Assembly (NCBI RefSeq): GCF_027213715.1
Contig: NZ_JAPWGM010000005.1
Location: 248,001 to 312,000 of the forward strand
Direction: 5' to 3'
DNA from: Pedobacter punctiformis
GTDB lineage: Bacteria > Bacteroidota > Bacteroidia > Sphingobacteriales > Sphingobacteriaceae
DNA length: 64,000 bases
Shown here: positions 17,397 to 25,694 of the stretch, piece by piece
Position numbering within the stretch: the stretch's first letter is position 1
Layout: every line of letters starts with the position of its first letter
Translations under genes and position numbers: made by a program
The notes under the pieces: model-generated
Databases searched by the model: none
Seen by the model: the letters and a program-made list of their open reading frames with translations, nothing else
What the model was told of the DNA's origin: nothing

Positions 17397-17459
17397 ATGT
17401 AGCCAATTATTTTATGGAAAATAAAATAAAAAATACAAAAATGTAAACGTAGGAAGTGA

Positions 17460-18302
17460 TTAAAGACTCAATGTCAATTTATAAATTGTAGTCTTCAATT
17501 CTTCTGTATCCAGGTCTTCGCACAATAAAAATTCAATAGAATTACCCGAGGTTTTATAAAATGAAATGCCTTCAAATTTATGATTGCCCGAAATTTTATG
17601 TGCAAAGTTTAATTTTAAAGATTTTGCATTGATACTTCCAATAAAGCTGCCTAATATTTCTCCGTCGTTAAATGTAGAGTTTGTATCCTCTGCAGTGGAA
17701 ATAAAATAAATGTCGTCTTTATAAAAAGTAGCATCTGTAAAAGAAGAATTGATGTGTTTAATATTTGGCAAAATAATGGGGTAGAAGTTTGATGATTTAG
17801 CATGAGTCAAACGCTTTTCAGGAATTTTGAATATTCCGTTTTGTGAACTGGAACCATTGCCACGATTAAAAAGTAACCATTCTTCGCCAGTAAAAATTGC
17901 ACCTTCAATATTGAAATTTTCATCATCAATAGAAGATGCCGGTTTTAAAAGGTTATAGGTTTCAGAAAGGTCATTCGAGGTAATTTTATTGGTTTCTAAA
18001 TCATATTCAATTATTAAATTCCGGACAGGTGTAGAGCCAGACCCCAAAATGAACAAGGTATTTTCGAAATGGCATAAAACTTCAAAATCCGGCTTTTGTG
18101 TTTTGGGGATGTTTTCCAATAGCGTAGAGTCTGTTGAAGACAGAATTTGAATTTTACTTAAAGCAGTTGTTTTAATATCATACTGATTTAAATAGCCACT
18201 GTTATCTCCAATGATGTACAACAGATCATCTTTAACAAATAACCCGGATGCTGCACCTATTCCGTCAATTTCAGCAAAAATATTTAAGCCTGTTTTATGC
18301 AT
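17460..18302 (-). CDS. Conserved beta-propeller-like protein (DUF6929-like)
   Basis: 280 residues, no clear signal peptide. Repeated strand patterns such as GLFVKDDLLYIIGDNSGYL, FENTLFILGSGST, NIEGAIFTGEEWLLFNRG and DATFYKDDIYFISTAED suggest a beta-propeller of five or six blades. It resembles the uncharacterised DUF6929-type family of Bacteroidota, from memory only. It is separated from the upstream 2OG-Fe oxygenase by a terminator (18316-18342). No catalytic residues can be named. Confidence 0.65.
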   Translation of the reverse strand: MHKTGLNIFAEIDGIGAASGLFVKDDLLYIIGDNSGYLNQYDIKTTALSKIQILSSTDSTLLENIPKTQKPDFEVLCHFENTLFILGSGSTPVRNLIIEYDLETNKITSNDLSETYNLLKPASSIDDENFNIEGAIFTGEEWLLFNRGNGSSSQNGIFKIPEKRLTHAKSSNFYPIILPNIKHINSSFTDATFYKDDIYFISTAEDTNSTFNDGEILGSFIGSINAKSLKLNFAHKISGNHKFEGISFYKTSGNSIEFLLCEDLDTEELKTTIYKLTLSL

Positions 18303-18315
18303 TTTAAAAGGTAAT

Positions 18316-18342
18316 AAAAAAGCGCCAAATTTCTTCGGCGCT
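18316..18342 (-). terminator. Terminator after the 2OG-Fe oxygenase gene
   Basis: AGCGCC (18321-18326) / GGCGCT (18337-18342) with a 10-nt loop. On the minus strand it is followed by six T. It lies between the oxygenase (stop at 18403) and the next minus-strand gene. Confidence 0.82.
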
Positions 18343-18402
18343 GTATTTTTTATAGCAGGCAGTTAAAAACTGTTAACTGAAAATTGCCAACTTAAAACTG
18401 AT

Positions 18403-19365
18403 TTATTTTTTTAAGCCAATTTCTCTTAATCTTTCATCAAGATATTCACCGGCGGTCATATCGCTATACACTTTAGGGTGTTCAGCATCAATGGTAGAAG
18501 GTAAGCTGGTTAAATCCATATCGCTGCGTGGATGCAGGAAGAAAGGCACTGAGAAACGCGAAGTTTTCATTAATTCGCGTGGAGGATTAACCACACGGTG
18601 TGTAGTTGATCTTAATTTGTTATTGGTTAAACGCTGAAGCATATCGCCAACATTGACCACAATATCTGTATGATGCGCTTTAATTGGCAACCACTCATTG
18701 CTGCGGGTTAAAACCTCTAAACCATCTGCACTTGCACCAATTAATAAGGTAATTAAGTTAATATCCTCGTGAGCACCTGCACGTACGGCGTCGTCAGGAA
18801 TAGTTTCAGGATTTTCAATCGGGAAATAATGAATTCCTCTTAAAATAGAATTACCATTATGTACATGTTTATCAAAATAATTGATCGGTAATTCCAGGTA
18901 GGTAGCAATAGCACGCAAAAGATAAGTGCCGTTTTCCTGCAATTTTCTGTAAATATCACCTGTAACCTTATTAAATTCCGGTAGTTCCTCTAAAATTTCG
19001 TTGTCAGGATACTCTTCTTTTACCGGATCGCCATCCGTTACTTCCTGTCCAATTTGCCAGAACTCTTTTAAATCCGGAGTTTTTGCACCTTTAGCAGTTT
19101 CTTTACCCGCACTGGTATAGCCACGCTGACCAGCAAGTTCAGGTTTTTCGTATTTGCGTTTAGTTTCAACAGGTAAAGCAAAAGCCGCTTTAATATTTTC
19201 GTAAAGTTTGTCGATCAAATCCTGACTTAAGCCATGGTTAGTGATGGTAACAAAACCTGAATCGTTGAATGCACGACCAAGTTCATCAGAAAATTTTTTG
19301 CGTTCTTCTTCAGTGCCATTAATGTATGAGCCTAAATCTAAACAAGGAATATAAGGTGTAGACAT
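18403..19365 (-). CDS. 2-oxoglutarate/Fe(II) oxygenase, isopenicillin N synthase-like
   Basis: 320 residues, standard length. The N-terminal DIOX_N segment (PCLDLGSYINGTEEER, DSGFVTITNHGL) is followed by the double-stranded beta-helix. The Fe(II) ligands are visible as GAHEDINLITLL (His-x-Asp, about 205-207) and STTHRVVNPP (distal His, about 261), with SRFSVPFFLHP supplying the Arg/Ser that bind 2-oxoglutarate. It should hydroxylate or oxidise a small molecule in the cytoplasm. Monocistronic. The substrate is unknown, and bacterial members are rarely true beta-lactam enzymes. Confidence 0.88.
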   Translation of the reverse strand: MSTPYIPCLDLGSYINGTEEERKKFSDELGRAFNDSGFVTITNHGLSQDLIDKLYENIKAAFALPVETKRKYEKPELAGQRGYTSAGKETAKGAKTPDLKEFWQIGQEVTDGDPVKEEYPDNEILEELPEFNKVTGDIYRKLQENGTYLLRAIATYLELPINYFDKHVHNGNSILRGIHYFPIENPETIPDDAVRAGAHEDINLITLLIGASADGLEVLTRSNEWLPIKAHHTDIVVNVGDMLQRLTNNKLRSTTHRVVNPPRELMKTSRFSVPFFLHPRSDMDLTSLPSTIDAEHPKVYSDMTAGEYLDERLREIGLKK

Positions 19366-19437
19366 ATTTTTTATGTTTTATTGTAATACGAATTTAAAAA
19401 AGAATTGTTAATAAGTGTGGTGTTTGCCTTTTTTTTG

Positions 19438-19470
19438 AACTTAAAAAATTGATAAACAATATTTTAAGTT
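19438..19470. repeat. A/T-rich inverted repeat in a divergent promoter region
   Basis: Arms AACTTAAAAAATTG (19438-19451) and CAATATTTTAAGTT (19457-19470) pair at 13 of 14 positions with a 5-nt loop. It sits between the divergent 2OG-Fe oxygenase and msrA genes. It could be a regulator site or a hairpin. Confidence 0.4.
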
Positions 19471-19627
19471 ATTAACATGTCAATTTAAATTAACAAATAT
19501 TTGCAATTGTCATATAAAATCCATTATTAGAGGCGTAAAAACTTTAGCTGTTTTTATTTCGTATAATTAAGGAAAGAAGGCAAGACTTTTAGCAATACAA
19601 GTTAAAGCCTGAACAAATAACACACAC

Positions 19628-20227
19628 ATGAAAAAAATAATTTTAATTTTATTAGCTGTTTTAGCTTTAAACCAGGCTAATGCTCAGGGCAAAAAAACAG
19701 AAAAGGCAACCTTTGGAATGGGCTGTTTTTGGTGTACTGAAGCCATCTTCCAAAAATTAAAAGGCGTGGTATCAGTAAAATCAGGTTATGAAGGCGGGAA
19801 GCTGGCAAATCCAACTTATGAAGAGGTTTGTACAGGTTTTACTGGTCATGCAGAGGTTTTACAAATTACCTATAATCCAATGGTTATCAGCTACTCTGAT
19901 TTACTGGAAGTTTTTTGGAAAAGCCATGATCCGACAACATTGAATCGCCAGGGGGCAGATAGTGGCACACAATATCGTTCTGTTATTTTTTACCATAATG
20001 ATGAACAAAAGCAACTGGCCGAAAAATATAAGGCCGAATTAAATAAAACCAATGCTTACGGTAAAAAAGTGGTAACCGCTATTGAAGCGGAAAAACCTTT
20101 TTATGTAGCTGAAAATTATCATCAGAATTACTACAATAGAAATGGTGATGCACCTTATTGCAGATTGGTGATTTTGCCTAAACTGGAAAAGCTCGAAAAG
20201 GTTTTTAAAGCAAAGTTGAAAAATTAA
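19628..20227 (+). CDS. msrA: Peptide-methionine (S)-S-oxide reductase MsrA, exported form
   Basis: 199 residues. A Sec signal (1-20, ending NANAQ) is followed by the MsrA domain with GMGCFWCTE (catalytic Cys33), GYEGGK, SHDPTTLNRQGAD and the GTQYRSVIFYH motif. It reduces methionine-S-sulfoxide in proteins; the signal peptide places it in the periplasm. Alone on its transcript, with a terminator at 20246-20273. No MsrB domain is fused. Confidence 0.95.
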   Translation: MKKIILILLAVLALNQANAQGKKTEKATFGMGCFWCTEAIFQKLKGVVSVKSGYEGGKLANPTYEEVCTGFTGHAEVLQITYNPMVISYSDLLEVFWKSHDPTTLNRQGADSGTQYRSVIFYHNDEQKQLAEKYKAELNKTNAYGKKVVTAIEAEKPFYVAENYHQNYYNRNGDAPYCRLVILPKLEKLEKVFKAKLKN

Positions 20228-20245
20228 TTAGCTTGATTAGATTTG

Positions 20246-20273
20246 AATCCCGTAGCAGCACACGGGATTTTTT
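20246..20273 (+). terminator. Terminator of msrA
   Basis: AATCCCGT (20246-20253) / ACGGGATT (20262-20269) followed by a T run. Confidence 0.85.
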
Positions 20274-20312
20274 ATTTAAAAACGTAATTTCGGAACAATA
20301 ATAGAATTCTTT

Positions 20313-20663
20313 ATGGTTAAGCGAATTGTTTTAGATATTGATACGCCTGAAATAGCAAAGGCACAAACTTTTTATCAGGATGTTTTAGGACTGGATTTGT
20401 TGATGGATCATGGCTGGATTGCAACTTATGGTTTAAATAACCAACAAATGGATATCCAGATTAGCTTTGCTAAAGAAGGTGGCTCCGGAACACCAACTCC
20501 TGATTTGTCCATTGAAGTAGATAATCTGGAAGAAATTTTAGAAAAGGTTAAGTTGGCTGGTTTTCCTATTGAATACGGTCCGGTTGATGAGCCCTGGGGC
20601 GTCAGAAGATTTTATACAAAAGATCCATTTGGCAAGCTCATTAATATTTTATGTCATCTTTAA
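20313..20663 (+). CDS. VOC (glyoxalase-like) family protein
   Basis: 116 residues forming the two beta-alpha-beta-beta-beta modules of a single VOC domain: IVLDIDTPEIAKAQTFYQDVLGL at the start and WGVRRFYTKDPFGKLINIL at the end. Residues in the usual metal positions are partly present. Such proteins may be dioxygenases, isomerases, glyoxalases or resistance proteins; nothing here settles which. No clear co-transcribed neighbour. Confidence 0.8.
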   Translation: MVKRIVLDIDTPEIAKAQTFYQDVLGLDLLMDHGWIATYGLNNQQMDIQISFAKEGGSGTPTPDLSIEVDNLEEILEKVKLAGFPIEYGPVDEPWGVRRFYTKDPFGKLINILCHL

Positions 20664-20781
20664 ATGCAATTATTACACAACACTTTTCCTGAAAATGCAG
20701 ATTTTGATTTAGCGAATGTCAATTAAGTAACTTATCCGGCTAAACAATTAAGCATACATTAAACTTTCCGACAGTAAATAT

Positions 20782-20790
20782 TACATTTGC
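20782..20790 (+). promoter_or_regulatory. -7 promoter element of cysS
   Basis: TACATTTGC matches TAnnTTTG. Its G ends 4 nt before the cysS ATG, so transcription would begin at or next to the start codon. No convincing -33 TTTG is seen. Confidence 0.5.
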
Positions 20791-20793
20791 AAT

Positions 20794-22254
20794 ATGAATA
20801 CAGGCTTGCAGCTTTACAACACCTTATCCCGTAAAAAAGAAATTTTCGAACCCTTAAATGCACCCAATGTTGGGATGTATGTTTGCGGTCCAACTGTTTA
20901 TAGCGATGTGCATTTAGGCAACTGTCGCACCTTTATATCTTTTGATTTAATTTTCAGGTACCTTAAATATGCTGGGTTTAAAGTACGCTATGTGCGTAAT
21001 ATTACCGATGCCGGCCATTTGGAAGGTGACCGTGATGAAGGCGATGATAAATTTGCAAAACGTGCCAAACTGGAACAATTGGAGCCCATGGAAATTGTAC
21101 AAAAATATACTTTAGGTTTCCATGATGTTTTGCGCATGTTTAATACTTTGCCGCCCAGCATCGAGCCTACAGCTACAGGCCATATTATTGAGCAAATTGA
21201 AATGATTAAAATCATCATTGCAAACGGTTATGCTTATGAAATTGATGGTAACGTATATTTTGATGTAGAAAAATACAGTAAAAGTTATAATTACACCATA
21301 TTAACCAACCGCAATCTGGAAGATATGCTGAACAATACCCGTGAGCTTGGCGGACAAGACGAAAAACGTGGACGTTTAGATTTTGCACTTTGGATAAAAG
21401 CCAAACCAGAAACTTTAATGCAATGGCAATCGCCCTGGGGTATGGGGTTCCCGGGCTGGCATATAGAATGTTCTGCAATGAGTGCTAAATATTTGGGCGA
21501 AGAATTTGATATTCATGGCGGTGGTATGGATTTAGCTGCAACGCATCATACCAACGAAATTGCACAATCAGAAGCATGCAGTCACCACCAGCCAGCAAAA
21601 TACTGGATGCACACCAATATGCTTACGGTTAACGGTACCCGAATGTCAAAATCGGCAGGCAATGGTTTTCTGCCTTTCGAATTGTTTACCGGAAACCATC
21701 CTTTATTAAGAAAAGGATACAGCCCCATGACGGTGAAATTCTTTATGTTACAGGCACATTATCGCAGTACTTTAGATTTTTCTAATGATGCTTTGGATGC
21801 TTCAGAAAAAGGTTTCCGCCGTTTAATGAGTGCCGTTAGTCTTTTAGAAAAATTAACGCCAACTGAACAAAATGACTTTGATATTGATGCATTAAAAGCA
21901 AGATGTGTTGAAGCCATGAACGACGACTTTAACAGCCCGGTGTTAATAGCTGAATTGTTCGAAGCCGTTCGTATTATCAATACTGTTTATGATGGTAAAG
22001 CCAAAATTTCGGCAGATGAACTTCAGAAACTGGTTCAGCTGATGCAGGATTTTGTTTTCGATATTTTAGGATTGAAAGATGAAGAAAGCAGTAACACTGA
22101 TTTAAATGGCGTGCTGGATATGATCATCAATCTTAGAAAAGAAGCCAAAGAGAATAAAGATTACGTTACCTCTGATAAGATCAGAATTGGGCTTCAGGAA
22201 TTAGGTATTCAGCTAAAAGATAGTAAAGAAGGTACAACCTGGAGCAAAGCATAA
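20794..22254 (+). CDS. cysS: Cysteine--tRNA ligase
   Basis: 486 residues, class I aminoacyl-tRNA synthetase. [13 protein letters not shown] holds the zinc Cys and the HIGH-like motif near residues 29-41. FALWIKAKP and [11 protein letters not shown] form the adenylate pocket, [14 protein letters not shown] carries zinc His ligands, and RMSKSAGN is the KMSKS loop. The C-terminal helical anticodon-binding DALR region is present and somewhat short. It charges tRNA-Cys. Full length, single gene. Confidence 0.98.
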   Translation: MNTGLQLYNTLSRKKEIFEPLNAPNVGMYVCGPTVYSDVHLGNCRTFISFDLIFRYLKYAGFKVRYVRNITDAGHLEGDRDEGDDKFAKRAKLEQLEPMEIVQKYTLGFHDVLRMFNTLPPSIEPTATGHIIEQIEMIKIIIANGYAYEIDGNVYFDVEKYSKSYNYTILTNRNLEDMLNNTRELGGQDEKRGRLDFALWIKAKPETLMQWQSPWGMGFPGWHIECSAMSAKYLGEEFDIHGGGMDLAATHHTNEIAQSEACSHHQPAKYWMHTNMLTVNGTRMSKSAGNGFLPFELFTGNHPLLRKGYSPMTVKFFMLQAHYRSTLDFSNDALDASEKGFRRLMSAVSLLEKLTPTEQNDFDIDALKARCVEAMNDDFNSPVLIAELFEAVRIINTVYDGKAKISADELQKLVQLMQDFVFDILGLKDEESSNTDLNGVLDMIINLRKEAKENKDYVTSDKIRIGLQELGIQLKDSKEGTTWSKA

Positions 22255-22282
22255 AATTTGTTAATGTTCAAGTATTAATATT

Positions 22283-22346
22283 TGTCCTGCTGAGGAACGA
22301 AGCATCTCTATATTATGAATGAGATGCTTCGTTCCTCAGCAGGACA
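22283..22346. repeat. Long perfect inverted repeat (26-bp arms)
   Basis: Arms 22283-22308 and 22321-22346 are perfect reverse complements around a 12-nt loop; the arm core reads GAGATGCTTCGTTCCTCAGC. This belongs to the dispersed hairpin repeats common in Bacteroidota genomes. It lies between cysS (stop 22254) and the M28 peptidase start at 22361, and may terminate or attenuate read-through. Variants occur at 54984-55042 and 62254-62276. Confidence 0.85.
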
Positions 22347-22360
22347 GCAAAAATATAACG

Positions 22361-23344
22361 ATGAATAAAAAACTTTTAATACTGTCTTTAATCACTTTAA
22401 TTGGATTTCAGGCTTGTAAGAATACAAAGAAAACAACAGAAGAAGCTACAACTGAAACACAGGAGATTAAACTGCTTTCGCCTGATTTTAATGCAGATAG
22501 CGCCTACGCTTACACGAAAGCGCAGGTAGATTTTGGGCCCAGAATTCCAGGGACTGCTGCGCATCAAAAATGTGCAGATTATCTGGTTAAGAAATTAAAG
22601 TCATTTAGCGCAATTGTAAAAATTCAGGGCGGAAAAACGTCTACTTATGACGGAAAAAGTTTTGAGTTAAAAAATATTCTGGCAAGTTTTAACCCCGATA
22701 AAAAGAACCGGGTTTTAGTTACAGCACACTGGGATGCCCGTCCGTTTTCCGATCAGGATACTGATCCGGCAAACCATACCAAATCATTTGAAGCTGCAAA
22801 CGATGGCGGAAGCGGTGTTGCGGTAATATTGGAAATGGCTCGTCTGATTCAGCAAAAACAACCTAATGTAGGGGTGGATTTTGTGCTTTGGGATTTAGAA
22901 GACTATGGCAAAGCCAATGATGAAAGTCCTGATGAAATTACCTGGTGTTTAGGCTCTCAATACTGGGCTAAAAATGCAGCGGCAACTGGTTACAAAGCTA
23001 TGTATGGCATTAACCTGGATATGGTTGGCGGTGGAAATGCCCAATTTTCGCAAGATGAAATTTCCAGAACAGCTGCTCCTGATGTGGTTAAAAAAGTTTG
23101 GGATATTGGAAATGAAATCGGCTATGCTTCTTATTTTGTAAATATTCCTTCAGGCAAACTTGTTGACGATCACGTTTGGGTAAACAAAGCAGGCGTGCCC
23201 TGCATCGATATTATTCACTACAATGATAACAGTGGTTTTTACATTAACTGGCATACCCAGCTGGATAATTTAGCCAATATTGATAAAAATACACTCAAGG
23301 CAACGGGACAAACCGTGCTTGAAACCATTTACCGCGAAAAATAA
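22361..23344 (+). CDS. M28-family lipoprotein metallopeptidase (glutaminyl-cyclase-like)
   Basis: 327 residues from ATG 22361. An upstream in-frame ATG at 22319 lies inside the repeat hairpin and gives no signal peptide. Lipobox GFQAC-KN (Cys about 20). Zinc-site motifs: TAHWDARPFS, AANDGGSGV, WDLEDYG, NLDMVG and VDDHVWVNKAGVPCIDI, the pattern of M28 enzymes and of bacterial glutaminyl-peptide cyclotransferases. It acts outside the cytoplasm either as an aminopeptidase or by forming N-terminal pyroglutamate; the sequence cannot decide. Confidence 0.85.
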   Translation: MNKKLLILSLITLIGFQACKNTKKTTEEATTETQEIKLLSPDFNADSAYAYTKAQVDFGPRIPGTAAHQKCADYLVKKLKSFSAIVKIQGGKTSTYDGKSFELKNILASFNPDKKNRVLVTAHWDARPFSDQDTDPANHTKSFEAANDGGSGVAVILEMARLIQQKQPNVGVDFVLWDLEDYGKANDESPDEITWCLGSQYWAKNAAATGYKAMYGINLDMVGGGNAQFSQDEISRTAAPDVVKKVWDIGNEIGYASYFVNIPSGKLVDDHVWVNKAGVPCIDIIHYNDNSGFYINWHTQLDNLANIDKNTLKATGQTVLETIYREK

Positions 23345-23425
23345 ATTGTGTATTTGTTAATTACTTTTGAAAAAAACAGATCAAAGAAAATTTTATATTC
23401 GCCAAACATATTATAAAACAGAACC

Positions 23426-24283
23426 ATGAAGAAATTATTTTCAACAACAGTGGCAGTTGCCTTAGCGGTTAGTGCTTTCGCTCAAAAAAGTGATGGGACA
23501 ACTAAATCCCTTGTCAACGCGGAGAAAGATTTTGCTAAATCGATTGCTAAAAATGGAGATAAAGAATCTTATTTAGAATATTCATCAGCCAATACATTGG
23601 TTTTCAGGCCAAATCCGGTTAATGCTAAAACTTTTTATGCTTCTCAGGAAAAAGGATTAAACAATGTGACCTGGGAACCAAATTTGGCAAAAGTATCCCG
23701 TAGTGGTGATTTTGGTTTTACCACTGGTCCTTATCAGGTAGATGGCGCTGAGAAAAAATATGGTCAATACTTATCCATCTGGAAAGCTGAAAATGGCAAA
23801 TGGAAACTGGCAATAGACTTAGGAACATCAAGTAACAAACCTTTAAATAAGGTTAATGATAATTTTGTTGAACCAAAAGATCATTTTGTACCGAAGTTTA
23901 GAAACGAAAAGGAATTAAAGGCGAGCAAAGAAATTATATTAACCACTGAGAAAACATTGAATACGATGTTAAAAACACATGGCATTGCGGCTTTTGGTGG
24001 TTTCTTAACCAATGATGCCCGTTTACTTTTTCCTGGAAACGAAGCCATTGATGGTAAAGGAAAAATTCTTTCTTTTTACAACGGAATGGTAGATAAAATC
24101 AACTTGAAAACTACAGGAGCGGATAAATCATTGGGTAGCGATTTTGCTTATACGTATGGCGTAGCTACAATTGATTATAAAACAGATTTACGCGAAAGTT
24201 TTAACTACGTTTTTATATACGAAAAGGCTGCAGATGCAAGCTGGAACCTGATTGTTCAGGCTTTTGTACCGGCCGAAAGATAA
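23426..24283 (+). CDS. Exported NTF2-like / DUF4440 protein
   Basis: 285 residues with a Sec signal (1-19, ending SAFAQ). Two repeated units of about 110 residues each resemble SnoaL/DUF4440 folds: first VNAEKDFAKSIAKNGDKESYLEY ... GQYLSIWKAENGKWKLAIDLG (split here), second HGIAAFGGFLTNDARLLFPG ... FNYVFIYEKAADASW. Function unknown; NTF2-like folds may bind small ligands. A terminator follows at 24305-24332. Confidence 0.75.
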   Translation: MKKLFSTTVAVALAVSAFAQKSDGTTKSLVNAEKDFAKSIAKNGDKESYLEYSSANTLVFRPNPVNAKTFYASQEKGLNNVTWEPNLAKVSRSGDFGFTTGPYQVDGAEKKYGQYLSIWKAENGKWKLAIDLGTSSNKPLNKVNDNFVEPKDHFVPKFRNEKELKASKEIILTTEKTLNTMLKTHGIAAFGGFLTNDARLLFPGNEAIDGKGKILSFYNGMVDKINLKTTGADKSLGSDFAYTYGVATIDYKTDLRESFNYVFIYEKAADASWNLIVQAFVPAER

Positions 24284-24304
24284 TTTAATGTGAATTTTAA
24301 AGAG

Positions 24305-24332
24305 GGGCTATCTTAAAAGTAGCCCTTTTTTT
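24305..24332 (+). terminator. Terminator after the NTF2-like gene
   Basis: GGGCTA (24305-24310) / TAGCCC (24320-24325) with a 9-nt loop and seven T. Confidence 0.82.
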
Positions 24333-24383
24333 ATGCCTTTATTTGTAAATTACGCCCCTGATGTTAAACTAATTTAGAGAAAA

Positions 24384-25277
24384 TTGAAATCCATAAAAAA
24401 TAGAACTTTAGTTATTGCTGCGCTCCTTTTATTGAATTTAAATGCTATTGCCCAAAAGCAGAAATTTGATGTGCAGGGAAAAGCAGGTTGTCGGGGTATT
24501 ATGCCTGAAAACACCATTCAAGGGATGTTAAAAGCATTGGATCTTGGTGTAAATACGCTTGAAATGGATGCTGTAATTTCTAAAGATAAACAAGTGCTGT
24601 TATCGCAGGAACCTTACTTTAATAATGAAATTTCGCTTCAGCCCAACGGGAAAGCCATCACTTTTAAAGATCAAAAAAACTTCAATATCTATAAAATGGA
24701 TTACGAAGACATTAAAAAGTTTGATGTAGGCAGTAAAGTTCATTCCCGTTTTCCAGGACAAATGAAGTTTAAGGCATACAAACCTTTGCTTTCTGAAACC
24801 ATTGATGCGGTTGAAAGTTATGTTAAAGAAAATAAATTAGCTAAACCCGTTTACAGCATCGAAACCAAAACCATCAAAAATGGCGATAACGAGTTTCATC
24901 CGGAGCCGGCTGAATTTGTTGATCTGATTATGGAAATTGTGAATCAGAAAAAGATAGCAAAACGTGTTATTATAGAATCTTTCGATATGAGAACCCTACA
25001 GTATTTACACGAAAAATATCCTAAAATTCAGACTTCCTTATTGATTGATGAGAAAGAGCCTTTTGAAGATTATATTGAAAAATTAGGTTTTAAACCAACC
25101 ATTTATAGCCCTTATTCTGTTTTAGTAGGAAAGGGTTTGGTAGATAGATGCCACGAAATGGGTATAAAAATTATCCCCTGGACGGTAAACACGCTAAAAG
25201 ATATTGAGTATTTTAAAAGTTTAGGTGTTGATGGAATTATAACAGATTATCCAAATTTAATGGGACAGCTTAATTAG
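24384..25277 (+). CDS. GDPD-family protein with altered active site (pseudo-phosphodiesterase)
   Basis: 297 residues starting at TTG (24384); no ATG gives the signal peptide, which ends NAIAQ near residue 24. The TIM-barrel GDPD family is clear from PENTIQ (41-46), TLEMDAVISKD (Glu60, Asp62), RVIIESFD and the final GVDGIITDYPNLM. The catalytic His-Arg-Gly is replaced by Lys33-Ala34-Gly, and the second histidine (His-Asp/Glu-Pro) by Gln75 (SQEPYF). Both acid-base histidines are therefore missing while the metal Glu/Asp remain. An exported lipid- or glycerophosphodiester-binding protein without hydrolysis is likely. Confidence 0.85.
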   Translation: MKSIKNRTLVIAALLLLNLNAIAQKQKFDVQGKAGCRGIMPENTIQGMLKALDLGVNTLEMDAVISKDKQVLLSQEPYFNNEISLQPNGKAITFKDQKNFNIYKMDYEDIKKFDVGSKVHSRFPGQMKFKAYKPLLSETIDAVESYVKENKLAKPVYSIETKTIKNGDNEFHPEPAEFVDLIMEIVNQKKIAKRVIIESFDMRTLQYLHEKYPKIQTSLLIDEKEPFEDYIEKLGFKPTIYSPYSVLVGKGLVDRCHEMGIKIIPWTVNTLKDIEYFKSLGVDGIITDYPNLMGQLN

Positions 25278-25315
25278 TAAAGAAAATCTGACTGGCTGGG
25301 ATAAAGAAGTTCCAC

Positions 25316-25347
25316 AAAAAAAGCGATGAAATTTTCATCGCTTTTTT
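25316..25347. terminator. Bidirectional terminator
   Basis: GCGATGAA (25323-25330) / TTCATCGC (25334-25341) flanked by A7 and T6. It separates the convergent GDPD-like gene and the 54-residue membrane protein. Confidence 0.88.
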
Positions 25348-25362
25348 ACTTTCTAAAGAAGC

Positions 25363-25527
25363 CTAGTGATGGGCTTCCGTTTTTTCGTGACCTTGCTCGT
25401 GTTTCTCTTCAGTTTTTGGTCTTGTAAAAGCAAAAACCAGTACTAAAACAAGAACCCATGCAGTCATAGGTAAGGCCCAAATGCCTTTTGTATCTTGAAC
25501 AGGAGCGTGAGTATCGTGTGCCGACAT
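25363..25527 (-). CDS. 54-residue single-span membrane miniprotein
   Basis: ATG at 25527, TAG at 25363-25365. The protein begins MSAHDTHAP, then GIWALPMTAWVLVLVLVFAF forms one membrane span, then a His/Glu/Lys-rich tail (KHEQGHEKTEAHH). The N-flank, span start and tail closely echo the membrane anchor of the OmpA protein encoded just upstream (GIWVLPLIAVILAVLAAWWF followed by HEQGHD). This suggests origin by partial duplication. A terminator (25637-25672) separates the two genes, so it probably has its own promoter. Function unknown, perhaps an envelope partner of the OmpA protein. Confidence 0.72.
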   Translation of the reverse strand: MSAHDTHAPVQDTKGIWALPMTAWVLVLVLVFAFTRPKTEEKHEQGHEKTEAHH

Positions 25528-25636
25528 ATAAATTGGATTAAAATTAATGTTAGGATAATTTCGCCAAATATAATAACAAACTTTAAAATATAAAGGCTTT
25601 AAGGCTAGTTTAAAGCCATTTTAATCCATAAAATAG

Positions 25637-25672
25637 AAAAGGGTGATGGGAACTAATTCCATCACCCTTTTT
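25637..25672 (-). terminator. Terminator of the DUF937-OmpA gene
   Basis: GGGTGATGG (25641-25649) / CCATCACCC (25659-25667), flanked by A4 and T5, strong in both directions. It lies 23 bp after the OmpA gene stop. Confidence 0.88.
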
Positions 25673-25694
25673 ATTAAACAATTAGATTTTCTAA

